NCBI GenBank assembly: GCA_965223305.1
Contig: CBDCWT010000066.1
Coordinates: forward strand, 1-64,000
Direction: 5' to 3'
DNA length: 64,000 bases
From: CBDCWT01 sp965223305
Lineage (GTDB): Bacteria; Planctomycetota; Planctomycetia; Pirellulales; Pirellulaceae
The notes beneath the pieces are model-generated. The model was given only the letters and a program-made list of their open reading frames with translations. It was not told the DNA's origin and made no database searches. The position numbers and the translations under genes were made by a program. The stretch's first letter is position 1. The number at the start of each line of letters is the position of its first letter. Of the stretch, positions 28,001-36,558 are shown piece by piece.

Positions 28001-31000
28001 GAACAACAGGCACTCGGTGACTACTTGACCGCAAACTACTCGACGGCTCCCTTCGCCGAACAAGAAACTCCTCCCGGTCTGGACACTCGGATCCAGAACT
28101 TGGCACGCCGCACGGACACCGTCGTGCCGATTGCAACTAGTAGCGATCTCTCCCTCGACGCCGTGGGAACGATCGAATTGGAAGGCGCAGAAATTGGCGC
28201 CTACGATCCACAGTCACAAACGATGGTCGTCACCGGCGGCTCGCTGCAATTCGTCGATGTGAGTGATCCGACGAGTCCAGTGCTGATCGCGACGATCAAC
28301 GCCGACCAGTCGCTCGGCTTCGACAGCGACGGCTTCACCAGCGTAGCCGTAAAGAACGGAGTTGTCGCCGCCGCGTTACCCGCAGCCGAAGAGACCGAAC
28401 CGGGGCGAGTACTGATGTTCACGACCAACGGCACGTTAATCGGCGCGGTGACGGTTGGCGCGTTGCCTGACATGCTGACTTTCACGCCAGAGGGAACGAA
28501 GATCCTTGTCGCGAACGAAGGACAGCCAAACGGAGTTGATCCGGAAGGTTCGGTAAGTGTCATTGACGTCTCCGGGATAGACGCCGGAGCTTTTGGTTAC
28601 GGTTTTAACACGGTTTCTGTCAAGACGGCTGACTTCAAGCGTTTCGATGGCCGGGAAAACGAGCTCCGAAATCGAGGCGTTCGTATCTTCCCTGGGAAGA
28701 GCTTTTCCAAGGACGTGGAGCCGGAGTACATCGCGGTGGCGCCGAACGGCACAACCGCCTTCGTAACGCTCCAGGAGAACAACGCTTTCGGCGTCCTCGA
28801 CATAGAAGCTGTGGAGATCATCGACGTCGTTCCGATGGGGCTCAAGGACCATGAGGGCCTGCCGGAACTGACACAGTTTGAATTTGATCCAACCGACCTG
28901 GGCGTGTTGGGAAGTGACGCAAACGGTGTTAGCTACAACGTCGGTGGCTTTAGCGGTCTCTGGTTTGACGGATACTCCGACAACGGAAACCTCAGGTTTT
29001 TGACAGTCGGGGACCGTGGACCGAACGGTGACACGACCGCCGGTCAGCGCCCGTTCCTGCTGCCAGAGTATCAGAGCCGGATTGTCACGTTTGAGTTGAG
29101 CCCCGAAACCGGTGAGCTCAAGATCATCGACGAGACTTTCTTGAAGCGGGAGCTTCCCGAAGCCCAGATGGTTGCTGTCACGAACAACTACTCGGTCGAC
29201 CCGATCTTCACGGTTGGGGAGTCACTACCAGGCGCCAACAATAACAGTTACACGCCCCCCGGTATCCTCGATGGACTCGGCGCCTATGAACTGAAAGATG
29301 ACACGGTGCGCGTCGTCGCAAACCACGAGTTGACGTCTGGAGCAGGTTATCCCTATCAGCTTGCCAACGGCACTGAGTTGACTGGCGCTCGGATCAGCTA
29401 CTTTGACATCCACAAAGACACTCGCAGAATTATCGAGTCAGGGATACCCTACGACACGATCATCAACGCCGCCGGTGAGGTGGTGGACAGCACGAACGTC
29501 GGACAACTGGGAGACGGGGGAGGCTTGTCGCGACTTTGTTCTGCTCAGTTTGTCGAGGCTGGCACGTACAATTTCACTGACCATATTTTCTTCACTGGCG
29601 AAGAAGATTCGGACGCGAACGGTGGCCTTGGTGGACTAGAGTATGCGCTCGATGCTGCCAACAACGTGCTCTACGCGGTCCCGGCAATGGGACATGCAGC
29701 TTGGGAAAACGTTACGGCCTTGGATACGGGCAACGCCGAGAAGGTGGCGCTCTTGATCGGTGACGATCGGGCCGGTGCGCCGCTCTACTTGTACGTTGGC
29801 AACAAGGGTCTCGATGCGAGTGGAACGGCCGCCAACGACTTCCTGTCGCGAAACGGCTTGGCCAACGGAACGGTGTACGCTTGGAAAACAGACAGCGGTG
29901 ACACAAACCCCTCGCAGTTCAGAGGAACGGGCGAATCCCGGAGTGGTACTTGGGTACCGTTGACGAACCTTCTCTCGATTGAATTCCAAGAGGCGGACGC
30001 AGTGGCGCAAGGCGCCTTCGAGTTTTCGAGGCCCGAGGACCTTGCGACCGATCCGAACGACCCCACCCGGGCCGTGTTCGCGTCGACGGGTCGAAGCGCC
30101 CTCTTTGATGGTGCCGATTCGTGGGGAACGACTTATCTCGTTGATGTTGACTTCGCTGCTTCAGGAGACCCGACGGCGGCAACATTGACGATTGTCTATG
30201 ACGGAGATGACGCCGGTGACGGACAGTTTGAAGGACCAGACTACGGTTTGCGGAGTCCGGACAACCTGGATTGGGCTGATGATGGATCTGTTTACATCCA
30301 GGAGGATCGGTCGTTTGGTGAGTTTGGTGCGACTTCAGGTGAGGAAGCGTCCACCTGGAAGCTACACCCAGATACCGGAAAGCTAACTCGAATTTCCCAA
30401 ATCGATCGCAGGGCCGTTCCTGCCGGTCAAGTCGACACGGATCCAACGGACGTAGGAGACTGGGAAAGCTCAGGCATCCTCGATGTCTCGTCGTTGTTTG
30501 GCAAAGCGCCAGGCTCGCTAATGATCTTTGATACCCAGGCACACAGTCTGCGCGGCGGCGCGATCGACAGTGAAAATCTCGTACAGGGTGGACAGCTCGC
30601 CTTCCTCGAAGCCGGTTTCAGGACAACCGAAGCACCCCAGATGCGGGCGGTCGTCGACAGCTATGAAGTGCAGCCACTCTTCACGGTTGGTGAAACACTC
30701 GACACGCATGATGGTAGGACGTACACGCCACCTGGAATCCTGGACGGTCTGGGTGCGTACGCGCTCGACGACAATACGGTGCGCGTAGTTGCAAACCATG
30801 AACTCAGGTCAGCCCAGGGTTATGGATACACCCTGTCGAGCGGGGCAACCGTTACCGGCGCCCGCATCAGCTTTTTTGACATCGACAAAGAGTCGTATCG
30901 CATCGTGAATACAGGCATCCCGTACGACACAATTGTCAACGAGCAAGGTGATATCGTGGACAGCACCAACATTCATCTGTTGGGTGATGGCGGCGGGATC

Positions 31001-32224
31001 TCGAGGCTTTGCTCAGCGCAATTTGTTGCCGGTGGGACATTCAATTTCGTCGATGACATTTTCTTCACCGGCGAAGAGGACTCGAATGCGAATGGCGGTG
31101 CAGGCGGTTTAGAGTACGCGTTGGACATTGACGGTGGTGTGTTGTACGCCGCACCCGCGCTGGGACGCGCTGCGTGGGAGAACGTTACACCGCTTGACAC
31201 CGGAAACGCCGCCAAAGTGGCGTTGTTGATTGGCGACGACCGGGGCGGCGCGCCGCTCTACTTATACGTCGGAAACAAAGGCCTCGACGCGGGCGGAGCA
31301 GTAGCCGACGACTTCCTGTCGCGAAATGGACTTGCCAACGGAAGAGTCTACGCGTGGAAGGCCGACAATGGCGATACGACTCCTGCACAGTTCATGAGTA
31401 CCGGTAGCTCGCGGACTGGGACCTGGATCCCACTGACGGACATCTCGTCGATTTCGACCCAAGAAGCCGACGCGCTTGCCCAAGGCGCGTTCGAGTTTTC
31501 GAGGCCGGAGGATCTAGCCACCGATCCGAGTGACCCGACCCGCGCCGTCCTAGCTTCGACCGGTCGTAGTTCCTTGTTCGACGGTGTCGATTCCTGGGGG
31601 ACGACTTATCTCATCGACGTCACCTTCAGTTCGGCGGGAGACCCCGCGGCTGGCACTCTCGAGATCCTCTATGACGGTGACGATGCAGGCAACGGGCAGT
31701 TTCCTGGTCCCGACTTCGGCTTGAGAAGCCCCGACAACCTTGACTGGGCTGACGACGGACACATCTACATCCAGGAAGATCGGTCGGTGGGTGGCTTCGG
31801 CCGGACCTCGGGCGAAGAAGCCTCGATTTGGAAACTCAATCCGAACACTGGTCAGCTTGCTCGGATCGCACAGATTAACAGGTCGGCAGTGCCGCCGGGG
31901 CAAGTCGACATCGACCCGACAGACGTCGGTGATTGGGAGAGCTCGGGAATCCTCGACGTTTCTTCGCTATTCGGCAAATCTCCTGGATCACTGTTCGTGT
32001 TTGACACGCAAGCCCACAGTTTGCGTGTGGCACGATCGATAGCGAAGAGTTGGTTCAAGGTGGTCAGCTGGCACTGCTGGAGAAGTCGTTCAAGACTTCC
32101 GAGCCTCGGCAGATGGTGCCAACACTGGCGAATGCCACCATCGAACCGGTCTTTACGGTTGGCGAGACGTTGCCGGGCTCGAACGGCAGTGACTACACGC
32201 CACCTGGAATCCTGGACGGTTTAG
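22097..32224 (+). CDS. giant multidomain exoprotein with LEPR-XLL-like N-terminus, first part of a frameshifted gene
   Basis: The start has GAGGAG upstream. Residues 1-50 are basic and end in a LEPR-XLL-like motif (PRVEWLEQRRLLTA), a feature of very large planctomycete surface proteins. Then come a beta domain (50-245), a bacterial Ig-like domain (about 248-350), half a cadherin-like repeat, PhoX/DUF839 unit 1 (416-905), the other cadherin half (GAFKINPNSGLITLASPG near 915), an endonuclease/exonuclease/phosphatase-like domain (970-1350), a 5'-nucleotidase-like domain with ILHASDLEGG and NHEFD (1355-2000), the first half of a choice-of-anchor I domain, the first half of a phytase-like domain (to about 2353), and PhoX units 2 and 3. 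The last 65 residues are out of frame. Adding one G near 32027 (text should read SLRGGTIDSEELVQGGQ) joins it to the frame ending at 36498. Likely a secreted phosphoesterase-rich surface protein that scavenges phosphate; the activities are inferred from domains. Confidence 0.85.
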   Translation: MKRITGLARPNRHDRRSLNKKRTMRKHRRRSDTSFLPRVEWLEQRRLLTATTAKDLFAQDAIEIAGPGGSGDYYGSGNDDAFAEYGIASFRFIKSDFELGDGDTITEITSATYSLTHNDRSFSDGTEVQFWLTTDEFNGDFSGLNYDNTLVNGINRDQYTSEPVSLGTFPYAPKAGGVVDTFALTFDPAEAEVVAKLNAGTEFSIIVAATTADADVTFSGLNNGFDPGNPNLQLVVENVTGDDTVAPMITTLTPPDGAVDVAPDSNLVVRFHEGVAATTGTITIKNATDSSVVETIDVTSAQVSIVGDTVTIDPAADLANSTEFFVEISAGAFEDAAGNDFAGIADATTWNVTIADPDNPPVVEAAGPFTVSTNAPLGTIVGDVDSDDDSNGTDVGVHYAITAGSGVDASMIEGAEGYSVTPLFTVGEVISGTTGALNSTTAGMYQPVGILDGIGGFELDDDTVRIFVNHELTSGTGYKYEVSNADGATIALDGARISYFDIDKDTRAIVDSGLAFGQIFDRAGNVVADPHQLDFDALHRLCSGSLFEPAFFGEGRGLVDRIYFAGEESGGGTEFALDVATGELHAVPAMGRAAWENVTLIDTGNTTHVAFLIGDDRGGAPLYLYVGQKNAIDDGSFLDRNGLAVGKLYVWKSNGEHTDPSNFNGTLNGVLTPISGTWVELTILDTGKAGQEGYDALGYAKQDTQDSLADDAGHFAFSRPEDLATDPANGTRAVLASTGRGSLFPADDWGTTYLIDTDFTDINNPASSISILYDGDLAGNQDDGLRSPDNLDWADDGNIYVQEDRSTSVGTFGGESGREASIWKLDPATGAATRVAEMNRDTVLPLGSTDPAPGNIGNWESSGILDVSTLFGEDPGTLFLFDVQAHSVRDGVIADANLVQGGQLSLLQVGGETGAFKINPNSGLITLASPGALVAQETELLTVQIHDGVNSTFAKVEINVNSDEIAVPSEVRFATFNASLNRPSEGGLISDLSETTNEQARAIAEIIQTTSPDVILVNEFDFDAEGAGLAFFQENYLAVGQNGADPVVYPYTFNAPSNTGVPSGFDLDNNGSIGGGGDAFGFGEFAGQFGMVLLSKYPIVEEEVRTFQHFLWKDMPNPMLPADPADADSNGDTANWYTAEELAVLRLSSKSHWDVPINVNGEVIHVLASHPTPPVFDGAEDRNGTRNHNEIRFWSDYITPGEGSYIYDDAELAAAGNMTPASPRGGLAAGSNFVIMGDLNADPNDGDSTGDAALQLLENPNVNVSITPSSLGGPEAAIAQGGANTSHTGDPAFDTSDFNDVAPGNLRVDYVLPSANLDIVNAEVFWPATGEPLADKIGSSDHRLTFVDLSTDTERFRLQILHASDLEGGVDAVTEAPNFAAVVEALEADAATEGFASITLSAGDNYIPGPFFNAAGDPSLRAQLQASYQSFFNEPGLTNIREGVGRVDVSVMNIIGFDASAVGNHEFDAGSSVFSSIIGTDIRGEGLGDVRWLGAQFPYLSANLDFFGEGSLARLATQEILQNTSFQSLPSDLAAAGDAAKLAPATTIDVGGEIIGVVGATTQVLDEISSPGGTATIGGSGNDMETLAEILNPVIAELSEQTNKIILVSHLQQISLEQELAGLLSGVDVIVAGGSGTLLADSTDRLRSGDLAGGDYPLLSTDANGDPVAIVSTAGEYGYVGRLVVDFSANGKVLLGSINSTQSGAYAADSAGVTSLWGANDAFAVGSKGARVKALTDAVQQVVIDKDADVFGSTAVFLEGRRAKVRSEETNLGNLTADANLAAARAVDPSVRVSLKNGGGIRAEIGAIDGETGDLLPPAANPISGKVEGQISQLDLENSLRFNNQLTLLTVTASQLEQLVEHGVASAGPGATPGSFAQVGGMAFSFDPSGTPIEFDDTGAVVRDGSRVRSLAILDDAGQVDEVVVEDGQISGDPVRPIRLVTLNFLAGGGDGYPFDVFGTELVSTEIGEQQALGDYLTANYSTAPFAEQETPPGLDTRIQNLARRTDTVVPIATSSDLSLDAVGTIELEGAEIGAYDPQSQTMVVTGGSLQFVDVSDPTSPVLIATINADQSLGFDSDGFTSVAVKNGVVAAALPAAEETEPGRVLMFTTNGTLIGAVTVGALPDMLTFTPEGTKILVANEGQPNGVDPEGSVSVIDVSGIDAGAFGYGFNTVSVKTADFKRFDGRENELRNRGVRIFPGKSFSKDVEPEYIAVAPNGTTAFVTLQENNAFGVLDIEAVEIIDVVPMGLKDHEGLPELTQFEFDPTDLGVLGSDANGVSYNVGGFSGLWFDGYSDNGNLRFLTVGDRGPNGDTTAGQRPFLLPEYQSRIVTFELSPETGELKIIDETFLKRELPEAQMVAVTNNYSVDPIFTVGESLPGANNNSYTPPGILDGLGAYELKDDTVRVVANHELTSGAGYPYQLANGTELTGARISYFDIHKDTRRIIESGIPYDTIINAAGEVVDSTNVGQLGDGGGLSRLCSAQFVEAGTYNFTDHIFFTGEEDSDANGGLGGLEYALDAANNVLYAVPAMGHAAWENVTALDTGNAEKVALLIGDDRAGAPLYLYVGNKGLDASGTAANDFLSRNGLANGTVYAWKTDSGDTNPSQFRGTGESRSGTWVPLTNLLSIEFQEADAVAQGAFEFSRPEDLATDPNDPTRAVFASTGRSALFDGADSWGTTYLVDVDFAASGDPTAATLTIVYDGDDAGDGQFEGPDYGLRSPDNLDWADDGSVYIQEDRSFGEFGATSGEEASTWKLHPDTGKLTRISQIDRRAVPAGQVDTDPTDVGDWESSGILDVSSLFGKAPGSLMIFDTQAHSLRGGAIDSENLVQGGQLAFLEAGFRTTEAPQMRAVVDSYEVQPLFTVGETLDTHDGRTYTPPGILDGLGAYALDDNTVRVVANHELRSAQGYGYTLSSGATVTGARISFFDIDKESYRIVNTGIPYDTIVNEQGDIVDSTNIHLLGDGGGISRLCSAQFVAGGTFNFVDDIFFTGEEDSNANGGAGGLEYALDIDGGVLYAAPALGRAAWENVTPLDTGNAAKVALLIGDDRGGAPLYLYVGNKGLDAGGAVADDFLSRNGLANGRVYAWKADNGDTTPAQFMSTGSSRTGTWIPLTDISSISTQEADALAQGAFEFSRPEDLATDPSDPTRAVLASTGRSSLFDGVDSWGTTYLIDVTFSSAGDPAAGTLEILYDGDDAGNGQFPGPDFGLRSPDNLDWADDGHIYIQEDRSVGGFGRTSGEEASIWKLNPNTGQLARIAQINRSAVPPGQVDIDPTDVGDWESSGILDVSSLFGKSPGSLFVFDTQAHSLRVARSIAKSWFKVVSWHCWRSRSRLPSLGRWCQHWRMPPSNRSLRLARRCRARTAVTTRHLESWTV

Positions 32225-33555
32225 GGGCCTTTGAGCTTGACTCCAACACTGTTCGAGTGATCGCGAACCACGAACTAACATCCGGTGCCGGGTACAGCTA
32301 TCAACTTGCTAACGGAGCGACACTAACCGGAGCGAGACTCAGCTACTTCGACATCGACAAGAGTACGCGGCGGGTGGTGGGCTCTGGTCTCGCGTACGAC
32401 ACCGTCGTCAACGCAGCAGGGAATCTAGTCGATTCAACAAATGCGGATCAACTTGGTGACGGTGGGGGTATCTCGCGTCTGTGCTCGGCCCAGTTCGTCG
32501 CAGCCGGCACTCACAACTTCGAAGACAACATCTACTTTGCCGGCGAAGAAGACTCCGACGCCAATGGTGGCTCGGGCGGACTCGAGTACGCATTGGACGT
32601 CGAGAACGGCACTCTGTACGCGCTGCCGGCGATGGGTCGTGCGGCGTGGGAAAATGTCACGGCGTTAACGACGGGTAACGCAGATACCGTTGCGTTACTC
32701 ATCGGCGACGATCGAGGTGGCGCCCCGCTTTACCTGTATGTTGGCAACAAGGGACTCGACGCAACGGGCGCCGCAGCCGACGACTTCCTTTCACGGAACG
32801 GTCTTGCTAACGGCACGGTATACGCCTGGAAAGCTGACAATGGTGATACGAATCCTTCTCAATTCAAGGGTACAGGCGAGTCTCGGACGGGAACCTGGGT
32901 GCCAGTAACCGCGCTGACGTCGATCGCAGAGCAAGAGGCGAATGCACTTGCTCAAGGCGCATTTGAGTTCTCGCGGCCTGAGGACTTGGCAACTGATCCC
33001 AGCAATCCGACGCGAGCAGTGCTGGCATCTACCGGCCGAAGTTCACTCTTCGACGGCGCCGACTCGTGGGGCACGACCTATCTCATCGACGTCGACTTTG
33101 ATGCCGCGGGGGCTCCTACTGCAGGCACAATGACGATCGCTTACGACGGCGACGACGCTGGGAACGGGCAGTTTGCCGGCCCCGATTTCGGACTGCGAAG
33201 TCCCGACAATCTAGAGTGGGCTGCTGACGGGTACATTTATCTTCAGGAAGATCGCTCGTTTGGAGAATTCGGAGACACCTCGGGCGAGGAGGCCTCCATT
33301 TGGAGACTTGATCCAGAAGATGGCAAGCTGACTCGAGTAGCCCAGATGGATCGATCGGCTGTTCCCACTGGGCAAGAGGACATTGATCCCGACGACCTTG
33401 GAGATTGGGAGAGCTCTGGGATCATAGACGTCTCGGCGCTCTTCGATGCTCGCCCCGGGGCCATGTTTCTGTTCGACGTGCAGGCGCATAGTTTGCGCGG
33501 CGGCGCCGTTGATAGCGAAGACCTTGTGCAGGGTGGTCAGTTAGCATTCCTGATT
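29158..33555 (+). repeat. three tandem PhoX/DUF839 coding units
   Basis: Three units of about 1.47 kb start at about 29158, 30640 and 32110, each opening with a xFTVGExL...YTPPGILDGLGA block and containing SRLCSAQFV, AAWENVT, GDDRxGAPLYLYVG and EFSRPEDLATDP. The protein similarity among these three is much higher than to unit 1 (23343-24830), so they look like recent tandem duplications inside the gene. Confidence 0.8.
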
Positions 33556-36498
33556 CGCGGCGACGCCTTCGGCACACCGATCACCGGCCTGCCAAACATC
33601 CCAGGGGTGGATGAAGTACCCGTCGATGCCCTCGGGAATGCGTTACCGTATGATCCATTCGGTGCTGACCTTGAGAGTATCACTCGGGCACCAGATGGAT
33701 CTTTGTGGCTGGTCGACGAGTACCGACCGTCGATCTATCACTTTGCGCCGGACGGTGTCCTCGTCAATCGCTACGTACCCGAGGGAACGGCAGCTCAAGT
33801 GGGCGCGCCGGCGGGAACATTTGGTGCTGAAACACTGCCGATGGAATACTTGGTTCGGAGACGCAATCGTGGCTTTGAGGCGGGTGCTTTCGACACGAAC
33901 AAAGGGATCTTCTACGCTTTCATCCAGACGCCGCTCGGAAACGACGGTGGCGGCACGTTTGATCGCCCAACCAGCGACGCGTCTCAGGTTATTCGCGTGT
34001 TGGGTATCGATCCCACGACCGGAACGCCGGTTGCCGAGCATGCGTACTTCCTCCAGGATCCTGAGCTCGGCAACAACGTCGACAAAATCGGCGACGCGGT
34101 GTTTAATCCCGCGAAGAACACGTTCTACGTGATCGAGCGAGACAGTTCGAGAGACGCCTCTGGTCAAAAGTTCATCTTTGAGGTTGACCTCAGTAGCGCG
34201 ACTAACTTGCTGGATCCTGAAGCACCGCAGCTGGGTGCAGGGCAGACTCTCGAGCAACAGTCGCTGGATGAACTCGCTGAACTTGGCATAACGGTTGCGT
34301 CTAAACGGAAGGTGACGAATCTGCCCTCGCTCGGGTATCTGCCGAGTGACAAGCCGGAAGGTATTGCGATGTTGCCAGATGGTGGTCTTGCCGTGCTGAA
34401 CGACAACGACTTTGGCATTGACCCAGAGGTCGCAACAATTGGCTTGGGATTGATCCACTTCTCTCAGTCGAGCGGTCTTGACGGTAGCGACCGCGACCAA
34501 GCGGTCAATATTCGTAGCTGGCCAGTCTTCGGCATGTTCATGCCAGACGCGATCGCGTCCTATGAAGTTGGCGGAAAAACATACTACGTGACCGCCAACG
34601 AAGGCGACGCACGTGACGAAGATGATCGAATTAAAGACCTGAACCTCGATCCAACGGCGTTTCCCAACGCGGCCCATCTCCAGGAAGATAGCCAAATCGG
34701 CCGCCTCCAGGCGTCGACAATTGATGGAGACGTCGACGGAGACGGCGATTTCGATCAGCTCTACGTCTACGGCGGACGATCCTTCGCCATTTGGGATGAG
34801 TTCGGCAACCTTGTCTTTGACAGCGGCGACCAGATTGGGAGGATCACTGCCACAATAACTCCGGCGCTCTTCAACGCCAACGATGGCGACCCGGACGAGT
34901 TTGACCGACGATCTGACAATAAGGGCGCCGAGCCGGAGGGAGTGACTATCGGAGTACTCGGGAACCGGACGTTGGCTTTCATCGGGATCGAGCGTGCAGC
35001 CGGTGGCGTCATGGTCTATGACGTGACAAATCCGACGGCACCGGAGTTCCTCCAGTACGTCTTGAATCCGGGTGACGTCAGTCCAGAAGGGCTGGAGTTC
35101 ATTAGCCCCGAGCAGAGTCCCACTGGATTGCCGATGCTGGCCGTAACGAGCGAAGAAAGCGGGACTTTGACGCTGTTTAAGATCAACTTCAGCGGCAACA
35201 ACTCGCCGGTTTTGGTTAATCCTGGCGATCAAGCCGTGTCAGTCGCACAGGATTCGATCGACATCGCCTTAATGGCAAGTGACGTCGATGGTAACCCGCT
35301 AACGTTCCAGGCAACGGCTCAATCTGCGGAGTACTACTTCGACCAAATGCTCAGCCTGAACTTCGCCGGTGACTTCTTCGAGAACTTCAGCGGCACGCTG
35401 AACGAGAAGTGGTTGCGTGCTGATGACGGTATTTGGTACGTCATAACACCCGAAGGCAACTTCTGGAAGTGGCTTGGTGGCGCCGCGACGAATCTGGAGT
35501 TTGTCGCGTCGCTGTCCTCTGCGACGTATGACGACCCATCGTTGTTGTACGCTGCCCAACCTGGGCTCGCCCCCGCGGTGGTCACGCTGACGGACAACGT
35601 GGCTACTATTGATCCCGCCACCAACTACGTCGGCAGCTTTGCTGTCAAAGTGTCGGTCTCGGACGGTTTCAACCTTGAATCATCGACATTCCTCGTAACC
35701 GTGTTGCCAAATCGAGCCCCGGCATTGACCGAGATCGGCACACAAACACTGGAGACGACCCAGGACGTGCTGGAGCTTGCACTCGACGCGACCGACCCGG
35801 ATGGTGATCTGTTAACCTACGCCGCAACCGTTCATAGCGCCGAGTACGTGCTGGATCAAACGATCGGAATCAACTTTACTGGCAACCTGTTTCTGGACTT
35901 TGGGGGCCTGAACGAGAAGTGGCTACTTTCCGATGACGTCCAGTGGTATTATCTGACTCCGGACGGTGGGTTTTGGCAATGGCTCGGCGGCTCGCCATTG
36001 AACGCGAGGCTGGTCACACAACTCTCCGTCGCTACGTACGACGAACCCTCGCTGTTGTACGACGCTCAGACGGGTAACGGACCTGCCGGCGCGGCCGCGA
36101 GTGTTGACGGCTCGGCGCTCACCATCGATCCAGCTGCCAACTTTGTTGGGATCTTCGGCGTCGAGGTCGCGGTGTCAGATGGCAGCTTGACCGATTCGGA
36201 GTTGATCTTGGTCAGGGTGACCGAGCCGGCACCGACACTCGTAAAGCCCGGTCCCGGGCTTGGTCTGGCAGGCGGCTATTTGGCATCTCGGCCCTCCGCC
36301 GATGCCGAGGGACCATTCTCGGTAGTCGATGTCGATCAAGTGGAGATTCCACAGCCGACATGGAGTTCCGTATCAAACGCCGAGTACGCCAACTTTGTGG
36401 ATGAGTTGATATCGGACGTTGGCGATCGGCGATTTGACGATGGGCACGACATGGACGACGCGCTATCGGCGTTGCTGGAATTGGACGAGCTGCTATGA
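32050..36498 (+). CDS. giant multidomain exoprotein, second part of the frameshifted gene
   Basis: This frame opens in the middle of PhoX unit 3 (LVQGGQLALLEKSF) and has no ribosome site at its first GTG, so it is the continuation of the gene starting at 22097. It codes PhoX unit 4 (about 32110-33555), the second half of the phytase-like domain (GTPITGLPNIPGVDEVPVDA onward, 33565-34430), the second half of the choice-of-anchor I domain (INIRSWPVFGMFMPDAIASY onward, to about 35195), two cadherin-like domains, each with an inserted module (EKWL, WYxITPxG, WxWLGG, ATYDxPSLLY), and an acidic tail of about 90 residues ending DDALSALLELDELL. The tail may serve for surface display or sorting. The complete gene would be 14.4 kb and about 4800 residues. 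Confidence 0.85.
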   Translation: MVQGGQLALLEKSFKTSEPRQMVPTLANATIEPVFTVGETLPGSNGSDYTPPGILDGLGAFELDSNTVRVIANHELTSGAGYSYQLANGATLTGARLSYFDIDKSTRRVVGSGLAYDTVVNAAGNLVDSTNADQLGDGGGISRLCSAQFVAAGTHNFEDNIYFAGEEDSDANGGSGGLEYALDVENGTLYALPAMGRAAWENVTALTTGNADTVALLIGDDRGGAPLYLYVGNKGLDATGAAADDFLSRNGLANGTVYAWKADNGDTNPSQFKGTGESRTGTWVPVTALTSIAEQEANALAQGAFEFSRPEDLATDPSNPTRAVLASTGRSSLFDGADSWGTTYLIDVDFDAAGAPTAGTMTIAYDGDDAGNGQFAGPDFGLRSPDNLEWAADGYIYLQEDRSFGEFGDTSGEEASIWRLDPEDGKLTRVAQMDRSAVPTGQEDIDPDDLGDWESSGIIDVSALFDARPGAMFLFDVQAHSLRGGAVDSEDLVQGGQLAFLIRGDAFGTPITGLPNIPGVDEVPVDALGNALPYDPFGADLESITRAPDGSLWLVDEYRPSIYHFAPDGVLVNRYVPEGTAAQVGAPAGTFGAETLPMEYLVRRRNRGFEAGAFDTNKGIFYAFIQTPLGNDGGGTFDRPTSDASQVIRVLGIDPTTGTPVAEHAYFLQDPELGNNVDKIGDAVFNPAKNTFYVIERDSSRDASGQKFIFEVDLSSATNLLDPEAPQLGAGQTLEQQSLDELAELGITVASKRKVTNLPSLGYLPSDKPEGIAMLPDGGLAVLNDNDFGIDPEVATIGLGLIHFSQSSGLDGSDRDQAVNIRSWPVFGMFMPDAIASYEVGGKTYYVTANEGDARDEDDRIKDLNLDPTAFPNAAHLQEDSQIGRLQASTIDGDVDGDGDFDQLYVYGGRSFAIWDEFGNLVFDSGDQIGRITATITPALFNANDGDPDEFDRRSDNKGAEPEGVTIGVLGNRTLAFIGIERAAGGVMVYDVTNPTAPEFLQYVLNPGDVSPEGLEFISPEQSPTGLPMLAVTSEESGTLTLFKINFSGNNSPVLVNPGDQAVSVAQDSIDIALMASDVDGNPLTFQATAQSAEYYFDQMLSLNFAGDFFENFSGTLNEKWLRADDGIWYVITPEGNFWKWLGGAATNLEFVASLSSATYDDPSLLYAAQPGLAPAVVTLTDNVATIDPATNYVGSFAVKVSVSDGFNLESSTFLVTVLPNRAPALTEIGTQTLETTQDVLELALDATDPDGDLLTYAATVHSAEYVLDQTIGINFTGNLFLDFGGLNEKWLLSDDVQWYYLTPDGGFWQWLGGSPLNARLVTQLSVATYDEPSLLYDAQTGNGPAGAAASVDGSALTIDPAANFVGIFGVEVAVSDGSLTDSELILVRVTEPAPTLVKPGPGLGLAGGYLASRPSADAEGPFSVVDVDQVEIPQPTWSSVSNAEYANFVDELISDVGDRRFDDGHDMDDALSALLELDELL

Positions 36499-36558
36499 AT
36501 GACTGCAACGTCCATTCGATGTACCACGAGCTGTTCCGGCAATCCAGCTGGGGGAGGT

